A stretch of DNA of 64,000 nt from Sabethes cyaneus (lineage: Eukaryota > Arthropoda > Insecta > Diptera > Culicidae): positions 13,868,768 through 13,932,767 of the forward strand of contig NC_071355.1 of NCBI RefSeq assembly GCF_943734655.1. The letters run 5' to 3'. The notes beneath the pieces were generated by a model. It was given only the letters and a program-made list of their open reading frames with translations, was not told where the DNA came from and searched no databases. Position numbers and translations under genes: made by a program. Below are positions 12,157 through 22,295 of this stretch, in pieces; the first letter of the stretch is position 1; the number at the start of each line of letters is the position of its first letter.

Positions 12157-13278
12157 ACAAAAGACCCGCTATTCTTAGCCTGCTGTGGTGTATCGTTCGG
12201 GAGCTCGAAACAATTGGCTGCCGGCAGCTGTCGAACGTCCGTCAGCAGCGGTCCCTACAATCACGGTTGTGTTGTTCCTGCGGCCCGTCAATCATGATCA
12301 CCGGCCGCGTTCTGGGTGACAACAGACATAACGCCAGCGTGGAAATCGGACAACCAACTCAACGGCGAACGGCGGATGGCGTCTTCGACTTCGGCTACTA
12401 CCGTAACTACCGGGAGGACTCCAAGAAGCTGGCATGTGTGTTTGTGTGTGGCATGTACTATTCAAACCATGGATTAAAATATTAATTACAGCATTAATCT
12501 CCGGACGGGTCCAGGCACCGTACCGCACACTCGCGCCCGTCTGAGCCGCGAGCAGGCAGGCAGGCAGCCAGTCAGATCTAATTTTAATGCCTAGCACTCG
12601 GCTGAAAAAGTGACCACAGCCGCCGTCGGTCGCCGCGCGGGGTGTCCGGAATACAGGCAGTAGTTATCCCGCTAATTAGATTATTTTCGCGGGCCAGCGT
12701 GCCCGAACGCGCCGGGTGGGAAGAAGTCATTAAGCGTCGAAGGGAGGCAAAAAATCTTGTTTTTACTTGCAGCACCAGCAGCAGCGTTGCGGCCGGCGGC
12801 GGGACCAACCGAGATTTGATCAGTTGGAATCGATTTACTTCAAAGACAAACCTAGCGTCGCATCGCGGCTCTGCCGCGGCGGGCGACAAGGAACGGACGT
12901 ATTCCGTGTTTATTTATTTAGTTTTAAATGCTGCCGGCTGCTGCTGCTGGTGCTGGTGCTGGGTGCTGGCACTAGCGAAGTCATTACCCCAGAGCGGTAA
13001 CGTAAGTGACTGAGTGCGCTGTTGGCAATCGACGCTTTAGAACACGAAGATACGCCAATATTTATAGTTATTAGTTTCGATTTCCCACCGAGCAGTGCTG
13101 CAGCGCAGCGCCGAAGCCAAAGCCAAAGCGCTCGCTCGCTTGATTGGAATTTCCCGATTCAGATGCAGCTGATGACAACTTGTCACAGGTTCCGCGACCG
13201 ATGACACCGGGCCGGGAGCCGGGTTGATTGGAAAAGTATGGACTTTTTTTTTCTTCGTTTGATGTTGACACTCACACG

Positions 13279-13304
13279 AGCAGCAGCAGCAGCAGCAGCA
13301 GCAG
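13279..13304. repeat. (AGC)8 microsatellite
   Basis: Eight to nine perfect AGC units in noncoding DNA. Confidence 0.9.
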
Positions 13305-13560
13305 GGTTTAATGGCGAAAAATTATTTACACTAAGTGGAACGTAAACAGGCATTCAACTTCGGAGTCAATAAACATTAAAACTGAATTGGTTTCGACATT
13401 GAACGTTCGAAATAGAAGTCAAGTCGATAGAAATTGGCACGCGGTGACGAGTTTAGAAGGAACGACCTCGTCTCGAGTGGAGCAAAATCGTTCGCTATTT
13501 AGTGGGTTTTTAAAATGTGAACTCAAATTTAATGAAATAATGGTATGTCGGTTCCACTGA

Positions 13561-14557
13561 AACGATGTGAAAATGTCAACGATTCCATTCGATTCCGATG
13601 ATAAAAGTTGGCGAACAATTCGCAGTCAATTTCTGACTGAGTATTTAGATCTTGTCCAACATAAAAGGAAAATAAAGATAATGAAAATTGCAAATTTTTT
13701 TGAAATAAATTTCTTTAGTGACTTTCAGGTATTTAGCCTAAATGCGACGGCATTTAGCAACTTGACTGTTTCTACGATCGCGCGACAAGAGCGAGTTAAA
13801 TATCCAGTGGCTGCGGCACAAAATATTTATTTCGTCGCGAAAGAAGGGTGTGGGAATGACGTTGGTTGGTTCGAGGTTGCTGTCAACAGCCTGAAGATCT
13901 CCTCACACAACCTTCCCATCACTGCTGGGTAAAAGAAAGCAGCTATTGCTGCCATTGATTGAGTCCAGTTTAGCACATGTTTGACTAAAGAGTTATTTGT
14001 GAGAAATTTGGTACGAAACTACACGTTTTATTAAGAAATAATTTGACATCCTCTGTGATTATAAAGTCATTATTTGTACAGCGATAGTATAGCTCAATGT
14101 CAACTGTGGTAGGGTGTGAATTATTCTCAAACACTTGAAACAATATTTTGAGGTAATTTTATAAGAATTTGTTCCAAATTAAGTAATTCGTCGGTAAAAC
14201 TATGACCGAATCTGCATTCGGTACTAAGCAAGTTGGACAGAAAATAATCACTGCCGCACTATCTCTGAGTTGCCCCTACAGATGAAATTAGAAGCAAATT
14301 TTGTCTGCTCACCACCTTTTCTTTATGCTTTTGAATAACAAGAACCACACAATCTGATCATTCTGTATCGATCAGACTTTCATTTGGGAGGAGTATATGT
14401 ATTTTTTGAAGAGAATGAAAAATGATACGTAAACTGGAGTCAGGGCAGTCTGCTATCCGTTGCATATCGCTCTCCCAACTCGGTAAATGTGTGCGAAACG
14501 AACGAATTGGGAGAGCGAAAAGAAAATTGGACAGCGGATTGCCTGATGACAAATTGA
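13561..14557. other. AT-rich noncoding, nothing recognised
   Basis: A 121-codon open frame at 13567-13932 is Ile/Phe/Lys-rich at first and has no motif I know; I do not call it a gene. The rest has short frames only. Confidence 0.35.
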
Positions 14558-14596
14558 CCGGTGGTGTAACTGGATAACGCACTCGACCGCAAGTAA
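14558..14596 (+). repeat. tRNA-like 5' half (possible SINE head)
   Basis: GGTGGTGTAACTGGATAACG followed by CACTCGACCGCAAG resembles a tRNA 5' half: a D-arm/A-box-like GTGTAACTGGATAA, then an anticodon-stem-like stretch. No B box follows; a hairpin element starts 8 bases later. It is therefore a truncated tRNA-derived SINE or tRNA fossil, not a tRNA gene. Confidence 0.35.
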
Positions 14597-14603
14597 CAAT
14601 TTT

Positions 14604-14672
14604 AGTTTTATTGCTCTCTTATGATGGTTTTCATGAGCAAATTTAATGATGAAAACCGAGTGCTCCAAAGCC
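14604..14672. repeat. Short hairpin element, copy 1
   Basis: AGTTTTATTGCTCTCTTATG then ATGGTTTTCAT, mirrored by GATGAAAACCGAGTGCTC. It shares its left half with 22207-22250 and 51216-51240, so it is a member of a small interspersed hairpin family (MITE-like, noncoding). Confidence 0.6.
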
Positions 14673-14679
14673 TATATAG

Positions 14680-15640
14680 GGTAAAGAACCGGTTTTAAGC
14701 AGTCTAAGCGGGTCACTGATTGTTTTACCTTATTACAAGCGATGGGTTGACTAAGTGGGGGATATCAGCATACCAATCTTCTTGCTATCTTTAGTTCTTC
14801 AAGCTGTTACCATTGGAAGACACTATTGTTGAGCTAAACTTTTGATTTTTCGCTTTAAAAGTTGGAGCGGCAGAACTAATTTTGAACAGACCGAACCCAT
14901 TTTCACCCGCAAGGTGCTTTTTTAAGCAATCCTGAAATCTGAATTTTTTTACGTCCCCTTAAAAAATCCCTCGAACTTTTCCCCCTATTCAGTAAGTTCG
15001 CGTTCCTATCCGCGATCTACTAATCGGCATCTGATGCGTAATCGGCATAGCTTATCGGCATAGATGCGTAAAATGCCATCTGTCTAAATTGTTTATCGGG
15101 GCATACACTCACCGCACCGTTCGGCAAACGGTATTCTTCGTCTCTTTTATTCTCTAGTGTTCTTATGGGAAACTGCGAGTTTGACGTCTCACTCGCTGTT
15201 CATAAGGATGGTGGGAGAACAAAAGAGGTAAACATATAGCAGTACAAACGATCTGACTCAGAACAGTGTTGTCAAAGCAAATAACATTGAAACACATCGT
15301 TGCTTTATTAAATCACTGAGAAAATCTTCGAAAATTGTTGAAAAAGCAGTCTTTTGTGTTGTTTTTAATAAAGAAAAATTAATTATGAACATACATTTCT
15401 CTTGAAAGTATTGAACCCCGTTTTCACCATAGGAGGTTTCAGTTAATTTCAAACTTAAAATTCTTATTTCCAGAACCGAAACAGTGTCTTGGCAACACGA
15501 TAGTTCATCAGTTGTGCTGCAGCTGCTGCTAGTGGTGAACAGGTTCCGTCAATTCAGAATTTGTTTTCAGTTTTGTTAGAAAATAATAAAACTTTTGGCT
15601 AGTGACAAAGCCTTAGATAATAGAAAAAAAAGAGAGTGAA
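14680..15640. other. AT-rich noncoding, nothing recognised
   Basis: No coding potential or repeat seen, apart from TATAGGGTAA-type sequence near 14675 that recurs in reverse orientation near 15937 (TTACCCTATATAG) and again near 32620. Confidence 0.35.
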
Positions 15641-15647
15641 TAATATG

Positions 15648-15762
15648 GTATGTGACAATTGAGTGCTTGACTTTCAGAGTGGTTGTAATCAGTGCTGAAA
15701 ATTTGATGAATTCGTTAGTAGCGAGGTGGCGATTGCTGAAGAGCAGCTGAAAAATGTACGTT
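15648..15762 (+). repeat. Dispersed repeat R1, copy 1
   Basis: The run ATTGAGTGCTTGACTTTCAG ... TGTAATCAGTGCTGAAAA ... AGTAGCGAGGTGGCGATT ... CAGCTGAAAA recurs at about 32829-32940 with small gaps. It lies just upstream of a poly-C-tract element here and just upstream of the GGCCGAA composite there. Nature unknown; noncoding. Confidence 0.65.
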
Positions 15763-16030
15763 TTTGGACAACAATTTTTAATTCATCATATTTCTTGTCG
15801 GAAACCCAGTAAATTGTGTTTGTGTGAATCAAATGTATGGTTAAGTGATTTGTTTGAAAATATGAATAAAAAAGTGCATTTTCGGATCATTTATGTTCAA
15901 CTGATTAAAATAGGTAACACTGCTTAACTCGTTCCTTACCCTATATAGATTAGATTTTTACAATTAAACTTTAAAACTCTTAAATCGCCAAACTTGTTTG
16001 CTTTTTTTGAAAAAAGTTTCATTGTTTTTT

Positions 16031-16117
16031 TCGCCACCCCCCCCCCCCCCCCCGCCACCTTCAGTTACTAAACAACGAAAGGGCAAAAACTTTATATAAT
16101 ATCTGTAATGGCCTAAC
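16031..16117 (+). repeat. Poly-C-tract element, right-end fragment
   Basis: TCGCCA plus a 17-C run, then GCCACCTTCAG, GGCAAAAACTTTATATAATA and TGTAATGGCCTAA. The reverse complement of 33046-33125 gives the same order (TTCGC, C-run, CTTCAGTGGCCG, GACAAAAACTTTATAAAATA, TGTAATGGCCT). It is directly followed by a TTTTGTC-type array, as the related copy at 29577 is in mirror image. Confidence 0.65.
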
Positions 16118-16139
16118 TTATTGTCGACGTTTAGTTATC

Positions 16140-16285
16140 TTGTCTTCGTTGTTTGTTTTCATTTGTCATTTGATTATCTTTTTTCGTGGTTTCCCCTATT
16201 TTTGTCTTTTTGTCACCTTTTTTGCCATTTTTCGTCTTTCGCCTTATTGCCTCCTCGTTACCTTTCAGATCAGCATTGATTTGTT
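16140..16285 (-). repeat. Degenerate ~11-bp array (TTTTTGTCATT orientation)
   Basis: Repeated TTTTGTCA/TTTTCGTC words, the reverse complement of the ACAAAAATGA arrays at 26990-29565. It is short and weak, ending where a module of the 4975-type begins. Confidence 0.5.
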
Positions 16286-16289
16286 TTGC

Positions 16290-16431
16290 ACTCCAATGAT
16301 TCCTATAAAAGTTATATATAAGTTAAAACATGATACCTTTTCCTCCGGAATCGCTCAAACGATTTCAATAATTTTGGTCCAAACGAAAGGTGTTGTTTCT
16401 ATCAAATTTTGTACAAAGTTTCATTAGAAGT
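16290..16431. repeat. Module of the 4975 family, left of the CR1-like insertion
   Basis: AAAGTTATATATAAGTTAAA, 'TCCTCCGGAATCGCTCAAACGATTT' in split form, and a TTTGGTCCAAACGAAAGGT run fit the module order seen at 4975-5450. Together with 17680-17810 it suggests the CR1-like element landed inside an array of these modules. Confidence 0.4.
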
Positions 16432-17559
16432 CAACAAGCAGCTCAAACGGATGTCATTTATACTGATTTGTCTGCGGCGTTTGACAAAATCAATCATGCT
16501 ATTGCGATTGCTAAATTGGAGAGACTCGGTATCAGCGGCAGTATGTTGCATTGGTTCAGTTCGTACCTCGTAGGTCGCAACTGATCGCAACTGATTGCGA
16601 CTGTTGCAGGTTTTGAATCAAATGCGTTTCCGGCCTCATCTGGAATCCCACAAGGTAGTCATTTGGGACCGGTAATCTTCCTATTGTACTTCAATGATGT
16701 CAACTATGTACTCAGAGGTCCTCGTTTATCCTTCGCCGACGATTTGAAGATGTACTTGAAGATACGTTCCAAGGACGATGCAATTTGTCTTCAACAAGAG
16801 CTTGAGACTTTTACGAATTGGTGCAATCTGAACTGCATGCTCGTCAATCCTGAGAAGTGTTCCATTATTTCTTTTGCCCGGATCAGAGAACCCGTCATTT
16901 TTAACTACAAGCTACGCGGTACAGAAATCCAACGTATCGACCAGGTAAAGGATCTCGGCGTTATTTTAGATAGCCAGTTATCGTTTAAACGGCATATTTC
17001 TTACATTGTGGACAAGGCATCCAGAACATTAGGATTCGTCTTCCGCATCGCTAAGAGCTTCACTGACGTCTATTGCCTCAAGGCATTATACTGTGGACTC
17101 GTCCGTTCGACTCTTGAGTACGGTTCCGTTGTCTGGCATCCATATTACCAAAACGGGATGCAAAGGATTGAATCAGTTCAACGCCGCTTCTTACGCTTTG
17201 CTCTTCGTCGTCTACCATGGCGAAATCCGTTCCAGTTGCCGAGTTATGAAAGTCGTTGCCGATTAATATATTTGGAGACACTACAGACACGAAGGAACAT
17301 CGCAAGAGCTCTGTTTGCTGTCGACACGTTGCAGGGAAGAATTGAGTGTCCTGCTATTCTTGGGGCGATTGATCTAAACGTGCGTCCCAGGGCACTGCGG
17401 AACAACTCAATGCTGAGGGTACCTTTTCAACGCACCAACTACGGACGAAACAGCGCATTGACTGGTATACAGCGAGTTTTCAATCGGGTTGCATTCGCTT
17501 TATTTTTAATTTGTTACGTGAAACTATGTTCTATGTTTTTTTCAACAAATAACGACTAA
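16432..17559 (+). pseudogene. Non-LTR reverse transcriptase fragment
   Basis: Readable in one frame except for a single stop at 16582-16584, where a 10-base duplication (TCGCAACTGA twice) sits. Visible in order: TDLSAAFDKINHA (RT block with catalytic Asp), LHWFSSYLVGR, SGIPQGSHLGPVIFLLYFND, LSFADDLKMYL (FADD catalytic box), LGVILDSQLSFKRHI (thumb start), VRSTLEYGSVVWHPYY, and the C-terminal PSYESRCRLIYLETLQTRR region. The order and wording match insect CR1/Jockey-group ORF2. It lacks the endonuclease and the first RT blocks. The reading frame is otherwise intact for about 300 codons, so the insertion is fairly young. Confidence 0.85.
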
Positions 17560-17671
17560 GAAAATTGTTAGTGTTTATAATTGTAATTTCTTGACTGTGA
17601 TTATTATTAGATTAAGCTACTTATCCATCATTGGGACTATAGTCTGTTGATGTCGACTTAATAAATAAATC
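16432..17671 (+). mobile_element. CR1/Jockey-type non-LTR retrotransposon, 5'-truncated
   Basis: The insertion begins inside the RT domain, keeps the 3' end of ORF2 and a ~110-bp 3' UTR, and ends in a short TTAATAAATAAAT tail rather than a long poly-A. Short tandem 3' repeats are typical of CR1-like elements. No 5' UTR, ORF1 or endonuclease domain remains, the usual result of incomplete target-primed reverse transcription. Confidence 0.8.
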
Positions 17672-17679
17672 AGCTTAAA

Positions 17680-17810
17680 AGTTATGTATGAAAATGTGTT
17701 TTGATTAGGTCTCAATTAGCCGAACGTTTCTCGGATATGGTCAAACCGATTTCTGCGCCATTAGTCTCGTTTGAAAGATAATATAGACTCATAGATCACA
17801 ACTAACAATT
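17680..17810. repeat. Module of the 4975 family, right of the CR1-like insertion
   Basis: AAAAGTTATGTATGAAAATG, then a C-rich ACGTTTCTCGGATATGGTCA with ACCGATTT, then 'GCCATTAGTCTCGTTTGAAAGATA'-like text (split here) and TAGATCACA match the order at 5250-5380 well. Confidence 0.6.
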
Positions 17811-17814
17811 TTCA

Positions 17815-18370
17815 TCGTTTTTTCGTCACCTTTCCGTCATTTTTTTTTTTTTTGCTGTTTTGTTCCCTTTTTGCTATCTTTTTGTCATTTTCTGTAGTTT
17901 TTTCTTCGTATTTGTCGTCTTTCTATAGTCTTTTCGCCATATTTTTTTTATATATTTTCATCGTCTCTTTGTTGTTTTTAATGATTGGTTATGAGATTTT
18001 CGGCGGTTTTTTATCGTTTTCGTTTTTGTTTTTGTTTTGGCGTCTTTACTTTGTTCTTTTTTTCATCTTATTTGCTCTTATTTGGCGTTTCGCTTATTTT
18101 TGTTGTCTTTGTCACTTTTTTGCTATGTTTTCGGCATTTTATTTGTTGTCAGGCAACCGAAATGCTGTCTTTCTACTGACTTTTCGTTGCTGTTTTGGTT
18201 ATTTTTCTGCACTATATTTTTCGTCTCTTTTTTGGATGATTATCACCTTTTTGATGCCTTCTTGTGGTTGTTTGTGTTATTTTAGTCATCTTTCGTTGTT
18301 TTTCCGACAGCTGTTCACCGCATTTTGGTCGTCTCTTTCGATTTTCTTTTCTTGTAGTCATCTTAAATGT
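17815..18370 (-). repeat. Degenerate ~11-bp array (TTTTTGTCATTTT orientation)
   Basis: About 550 bases of T-rich DNA with recurring TTTTGTCAT, TTTCGTC and TTTTCGCC words, reverse complementary to the arrays at 26990-29565 and 31770-32560. It creates a 245-codon Phe/Leu/Ser frame on the + strand that I regard as an artefact. Confidence 0.6.
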
Positions 18371-18650
18371 TCAACAGTTTTTAATTATCGCCTAATAAGA
18401 ATAAAGCTAATTAATGCAAACAGATCAAGGATTCCAGCTACAGTAGGAATTCACATTTGGCATGGTTCGATTTTGGCATGCCTCGATTTTGGCAGCAAAA
18501 GTATCCGTTTTTGGCAACACAAAATATTTTACTTCGACCAGGAAGGCATTGGGACCGATAGTCACTGGGACAGTAAGGTATTAAAATAGAAAGGCTTTTG
18601 AACAGAAAACTAATGAGACATAAAGACATTGGGGTGTTTGGTGTTGGTGG

Positions 18651-18760
18651 TGTTTTTTCGGTGAAGGAATGAAACAGTATCAGATTTCCTGCGTTACGCG
18701 TTTCAGCCAACTATATTTCATTCAGCCATCTTCGGACGCCTATGTAGAGGTAGAATTACA
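18651..18760 (-). repeat. Inverted copy of the Penelope-like element flank
   Basis: The reverse complement (CCGAAGATGGCTGAATGAAA, TATAGTTGGCTGAAACGCG, ATCTGATACTGTTTCATTCC) matches 21594-21700 at nearly every base. The two copies face each other across the Penelope-like element, resembling the inverted terminal arrangement known for some Penelope elements. Confidence 0.7.
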
Positions 18761-18867
18761 AAAATTATAAATCGTCAAGTACTAGTAACACAAACTTTAG
18801 ATTTAACAAGAAACAATTAACATTAAATTTTGAACTTTTTCTGGAAGAAAACTCTACTTGGATACAT

Positions 18868-19815
18868 TTTTGACGTAGGACTACGTCTTACGGCAAGTTT
18901 TGAGATAGGGTGTCATTCCAAAAAATCGAAAAATGCGAGCGTCACGGAAAATGAAAGGTTTTGAGCGCTAATAGCTCAGCGATTTTCCGATCGATTTTCA
19001 ATATTCTTACACCAATCGATCGGAAAATCTTCTAAGAATTGACCCAAATGAAGAAAAGTATGGATTCTTGATGTTGAACTATTGAAAAATTGAAAATAAT
19101 GAACCTATGTTTTACCAGAATTCTCGCTTCGTGATTGGTTGGAAGATTCAATACGATGATCTAAACCAATACCAATTTGATTTCTGTGCTTGGGAAGTAC
19201 GCCAGAGAGAATGACAAAGCCCCCTCGTACCAACAGGTTTCTTACGAACGCGATTAAACCTAGTCCAATTGGATGTCTGTGTTAGGGAAGTGTGTCAGAA
19301 AAAATGACACAAGTTCGTTGTTCCAATAGATCGCAAATTCTTTACTACGAGACGATTAAACCTAGGCGATTTTGAAATCTGTGTTGGAAAAATGTGCTAA
19401 AGCTGTAGTGTTTTGTTACAATATGACTCTGTATGAATACGCATGCTTGCCGTTTCATTAGAAGTGTAGTGAAAAGATGTGCTGTTGATAAAATAGGATT
19501 GAATTTGTAAAATCCCTTCAACGTGGGAATCCATGGATAATAAAAACAATCTTTAATTTCAGTAAGGTAGCAGGAAAGCAATAGTTCTTGATTTTGTGAA
19601 ATTGTTTTCAAATGCACAATCTTTTGAGAATTGAACGTATGCAATGTTACTACTTTGATAAATGTTACATACAACGCATGTAGCATGTATATATGTTGCA
19701 TATAGCATGTATACATGAGGAATCGATGATTACAAGCATGAATACATGCTACTATCACTATACAAAGAGACTTACGTAGTCCTGCGTCACCTATGTATGC
19801 GGTCGTGTCTTGTAC
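18868..19815. mobile_element. TIR element with TGACGTAGGACTACGT ends
   Basis: The left end, TTGACGTAGGACTACGTCTT, is matched in inverse by ACTTACGTAGTCCTGCGTCA ending near 19792. A 16-bp perfect stem (GATTTTCCGATCGATT and AATCGATCGGAAAATC, 18979-19029) lies near the left end. The end motif also occurs at 41510-41525. A minus-strand frame of 165 codons (19345-19842) has no recognisable domain. The element is non-autonomous; its class is unknown. Confidence 0.5.
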
Positions 19816-19980
19816 ACAACCCCTCTGATTTTTTACAAACAAACTTGCACTTACAAGAAAACACGTTTCAATCCCACGAGTGTTTCATTCTAATTATGTA
19901 GCTTCGTCAGTTAGCGTTCTTCAGATTTGAGTTCCGTGGGGTTGTGTTGAATTTTATTTGAAATTGGCAAAGTTTTGGGA

Positions 19981-20408
19981 TCAGACCATCATATGCAGTG
20001 TTGAAGTTGCCGCACTCACGCTGTAGATAGGCAGTTTTTCCTCGCCGAGCACTTTTATGTGGAATACCTCTGCCGTCAGCTTGGTGTCTTCGTCGTCAAT
20101 ACGCGTTATTACTCGGGTATTATCGAAACGGAATAGGTGTCCTTCCTGGATGGAGTGTTAAGCTAATCCAGTTCTAGCGTCCTTCTTCTTGGTGTCATTT
20201 TTGTGCCTTACTTCCAGTTTACTCCCCGTTTGTCCTATGTACACTTTGCCATCGTCGGTTCCGCAGAGAACAGAATATATCACATTTGTCTGTTTCCCTG
20301 GTGCGACAGGATCTTTCAGTTTGCTGTAAACTTTATGCTTGATCTTGTTTTTTGGTTTGCAAGCGAGCTGAATGTCATGTTTCTGTAGAATTTTACTTAG
20401 TTTTTCAC
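19981..20408 (-). pseudogene. GIY-YIG endonuclease domain of a Penelope-like element
   Basis: Minus-strand translation from the insertion point: SLSEKLSKILQKHDIQLACK, then TNVIYSVLCGTDDGKVYIGQ and TGSKLEVRH. This is the Penelope form of GIY-YIG, in which the usual GIY is reduced to IYSVLC and YIG is intact, followed by the conserved Arg. An in-frame stop (20159-20161) interrupts it just before HSIQEGHLFRF; the frame then continues to a natural-looking stop at 19981-19983. Its role would be target cleavage for reverse transcription. The stop and the insertion upstream make it inactive. Confidence 0.8.
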
Positions 20409-21194
20409 TTAAGGACAAGGTCGTCAGAGTCCATTTATGGCAGTCAGTATGGCACCGAATATCACCCTTCCCGTCCCTTCTTCAGTGTATCAACATGCTC
20501 CCATAGACTCGGAAAACCATCACAAAAATATAATTAGTTCAACTAACCTGCTAGCAGTAATAAGATCTTGCAACTCGAAGCACTAAACATTGCATTCTAT
20601 AGGTTCTACTACTTTTTGGGGCATAACTTACACTAAATACTGAGATTTCTGCCTAATTAAAATTCATCACTATATTTTCACTTTTTCGCCGTCGATTTTT
20701 CTTTAATTTTTTCGGCCGTTCCATTCATCACATCACTCGCGAAACTTAACTTGAAACACAGAAATGATTTTGCCCAAACTGTTCACTTGAATTGATATGA
20801 AAAACTTTACTTCGTTTCGATTGCAATTCCGAATCCGCGACCATCGTTGTTGATATACGTTACCAAGGAAACGGAAGTGATGCCATATTTACGTCGAGCG
20901 TGAAATTGGCCAATAATTTTCACTATTAATTTCGATCGTAAAGTGTCGAAAATATACTTATAAAATTCTCTGATAATAGAATTCACCTTAAACAATATTT
21001 TATGTGATAGAATTACTATCGGATCTCGTTCAACAGTAAAAATAGATACGCGATTCTACGTTTCACAATTGTTCATAACAGATTATTACTTACTACTAGC
21101 AACTTAGCATAAACTTAGCAGAAACAAAACGATATTGGAAACAAGTATTGAAATCAGTAAAAAAGCAGCTGACCTCTTACGACCTTCACCTTAA
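20409..21194. mobile_element. TTAA-flanked non-autonomous DNA element, copy 1 (piggyBac-like ends)
   Basis: Bounded by TTAA at 20409-20412 and 21191-21194. The left inside reads GGACAAGGTCGTCAGAG. The right end, reverse complemented, reads GGTGAAGGTCGTAAGAGGTC, giving imperfect TIRs. A copy at 29939-30760 is alignable along its whole length and is also bounded by TTAA. A TTAA target duplication is the mark of the piggyBac superfamily and of known mosquito TTAA MITEs. No transposase frame is present (longest frame about 60 codons). It sits exactly in the gap of the Penelope-like element. Confidence 0.75.
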
Positions 21195-21289
21195 CCCTGG
21201 TACATAAGGGCTTGAAGCATATTTTATTTATGGTTTTTCATTAGTACTCCCAGCGGATGTACTCAGACTATTATAATGTTTGTGGACTC

Positions 21290-21593
21290 GTTGTTTAGTG
21301 ATTTTATTGATAAATCAATGTGGACACGTTAAAAACACGCAAGATGTTCGGGATATGATCAGCGTTGGCAATACAGAAGCAGTCATCTACATACCTGCGG
21401 TAGTGTTTTAGGGGAGTTTGTTCTGTCTTGAGTGCGTATATGCAGTTGTATTCGAGTCGTTCCAGCACCAATTCCGCGATTGCAGGTGACAAAGGTGATC
21501 CCATGGGAGCCCCAAAACATTGCTGGAAAATTTCCCGTTTGTAGACGAAGAAAGTTGACTCTAACACTAGTGAATTCATGGCATAATTTTTGA
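21290..21593 (-). pseudogene. Reverse transcriptase fragment of a Penelope-like element
   Basis: Minus-strand frame: NSLVLESTFFVYKREIFQQ, then FGAPMGSPLSPAIAELVLE and LKHYRRYVDDCFCI. The APMGSPLSP box and the YVDD catalytic pair are characteristic of Penelope-like RTs. The N-terminal half (fingers, first catalytic Asp) is missing: upstream is the inverted flank repeat, so the copy is 5'-truncated. It ends shortly after YVDD at ISTLIYQ-like residues, without the thumb. Confidence 0.85.
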
Positions 21594-21700
21594 AATTCTA
21601 CCTCTACATTGGCTTCCGAAGATGGCTGAATGAAATATAGTAGGCTGAAACGTGTAACGCAGAAAATCTGAAACTGTTTCATTCGTTCACCAAAAAAAAA
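21594..21700 (+). repeat. Penelope-like element flank, right copy
   Basis: Contains CCGAAGATGGCTGAATGAAA, TATAGTAGGCTGAAACGTG and TCTGAAACTGTTTCATTCG, the inverse of 18651-18760. Text further out (about 21749-21840, ACATTAAAACAGAAAAGCTT) is also similar in direct orientation to about 18570-18630, so the outer zones may come from a degenerate array. Confidence 0.65.
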
Positions 21701-21711
21701 CAACTAAACCC

Positions 21712-22206
21712 AAACATATAATTGAACGGTGATCCAAACATTCGAAATAAAGACATTGGGCAAAAAACCGCTGCGACAGAACGACATTAAAACAGAAAAG
21801 CTTTGAAGCAGAAGCTCATTGGGACAGATGGGACAGTGGGACAGATACACACTGGTAAAGAGATGGCGGTCTCCCCCCTCGACTTGTCAACTAATAAATG
21901 ACCCATACCATACCATACGGGTTGACGGTCTAAAACCGAGTCAAGTATATTTCTCTGTACCGTGAATTTTGTTCTTAGCTTAAAATGACAGGGGAATTTC
22001 CCCACCTACTTGGCGTCCCTAGCCAGTTTCTCCACATAAGAAACGTGTTCTCCTATTCTAGCCATTGTTTTATCGCACTCCGCGTGTGAGTTTCTTTCTT
22101 CCTACCCTACTTATGCTATTGATTCCTTTTCTCATGGGCGAATTTATGTAAACGGAGTGGGAGCGCATCGTTCACACTCTTTTTACTTAACCTCCCGTGC
22201 AATGAT
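21712..22206. other. Noncoding spacer, nothing recognised
   Basis: Contains a short GGGACAG repeat (21815-21846) and a CATAC repeat (about 21903-21918). No coding potential. Confidence 0.3.
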
Positions 22207-22295
22207 GTGAGTTTTATTGCACTCTTATAATGGTTTTTATGACCAATTTTGGCATGGGACGTCTGATGATGACACGTCGGTTGATTGGTTTCTCC
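22207..22295. repeat. Short hairpin element, copy 2 (left half)
   Basis: GTGAGTTTTATTGCACTCTT then ATAATGGTTTTTATGACCAA matches the left half of the elements at 14604 and 51216. The right arm is replaced or eroded (ACGTCTGATGATGACACG). Confidence 0.55.

Larger units (their letters stand above)
8661..13560. other. GC-rich unique noncoding block B
   Basis: Nearly 5 kb without a convincing exon or transposon. It contains many homeodomain-like AATTA cores, A/T runs, microsatellites (10088-10136, 13279-13304) and two TGTCAA clusters. Open frames overlap on both strands and are compositionally biased. The segment around 10825-10880 (TTTATCAGCAATTATTGCC) looks like a conserved noncoding element, which is a guess from appearance. 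Confidence 0.5.
19880..21593 (-). mobile_element. Penelope-like retroelement, decayed, interrupted by a TTAA element
   Basis: On the minus strand an RT fragment (21593-21290) precedes a GIY-YIG endonuclease fragment (20408-19981), the domain order of Penelope-like elements. The two are separated by a TTAA-flanked insertion (20409-21194). A stretch after the RT is also missing, so the linker between RT and endonuclease is partly deleted even without the insertion. The 3' side (about 19980-19880) keeps UTR-like sequence ending in GAAACGTGTTTTC. Confidence 0.8.

Noticed and set aside
13567..13932. 121-codon plus-strand frame
   Set aside because: No homologous motif known to me. It is in AT-rich DNA where such a frame can occur by chance.
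17852..18589. 245-codon hydrophobic plus-strand frame, membrane-protein-like
   Set aside because: Lies in the TTTTTGTC array; the hydrophobicity follows from poly-T.
19345..19842. 165-codon minus-strand frame
   Set aside because: Entirely inside a TIR element, with no domain and no support for translation.
19880..19945. Hammerhead-ribozyme-like text CTGACGA...GAAA in the Penelope-like 3' region (minus strand)
   Set aside because: The core words occur, but the intervening bases do not pair as stem II and no closing stem III is apparent. Only a covariance-model search could rescue the idea.
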